DNA from: Tannerella sp. | Lineage (GTDB): Bacteria; Bacteroidota; Bacteroidia; Bacteroidales; Tannerellaceae | DNA: 5,883 bases | Direction of reading: 5' to 3' | NCBI GenBank assembly: GCA_031267485.1 | Contig: JAIRYY010000102.1 | Location: forward strand, 1 to 5,883 | In this document: in pieces, positions 5,753 to 5,883 of the stretch | Position numbering within the stretch: the first letter of the stretch is position 1 | How the letters are laid out: each line of letters opens with the position of its first letter | Position numbers and translations under genes: made by a program | Notes under the pieces: model-generated | What the model was told of the DNA's origin: nothing | Databases searched by the model: none | The model's input: the letters and a program-made list of their open reading frames with translations, nothing else

Positions 5753-5883
<131 letters not shown>

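Overview
The window looks like chromosomal DNA of a member of the Bacteroidota, probably Bacteroidales. Three things point there: a single-polypeptide SecDF of 1019 residues; several perfect copies of the Bacteroidota sigma-factor -7 box (TAnnTTTG) at the right distance from gene starts; and the absence of clear Shine-Dalgarno sequences. It holds two complete well-identified genes, one complete gene known only by class (outer-membrane barrel), and two genes cut by the window edges.

Layout. 1-138 is the C-terminal end of a + strand protein of the AAA-ATPase-like/PD-(D/E)XK family, whose last codons and stop lie inside a 7-bp tandem repeat. 139-608 has no credible gene. It is a convergent spacer filled with repeats: the 7-bp array (130-178), a GGGGT/ACCCC hairpin (182-206), a terminator-like hairpin (368-393) and a long nested palindrome (401-582) built around a CGTCATTGCGA...TCGCAATGACG element. 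609-1241 (-) encodes a small secreted outer-membrane beta-barrel protein. A second copy of the CGTCATTGC element (1306-1381), inverted relative to the first, follows, then a two-way terminator (1419-1464). 1484-4543 (-) is secDF. 4544-4748 is a divergent promoter region with a perfect 12-bp palindrome. 4749-5582 (+) is a secreted esterase of the esterase D/feruloyl esterase class. 5583-5752 is an AT-rich spacer with a perfect -7 box. From 5753 a new + strand reading frame starts and, after 27 codons, enters an uninterrupted AG dinucleotide tract of at least 51 bases that runs off the window.

Working together. SecDF is a housekeeping membrane motor that helps proteins leave the cytoplasm. The barrel protein and the esterase both carry signal peptides and would be Sec clients, but nothing shows a common pathway or operon: each has its own promoter or is separated by a terminator or repeats. 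The most unusual feature is the right edge: a long AG tract near the 5' end of a promoter-led reading frame, directly after a strong RNA-type hairpin. That is the architecture expected of a slipped-strand phase-variable gene, although the product lies outside the window. The second most unusual feature is the density of palindromic repeats around the barrel gene.
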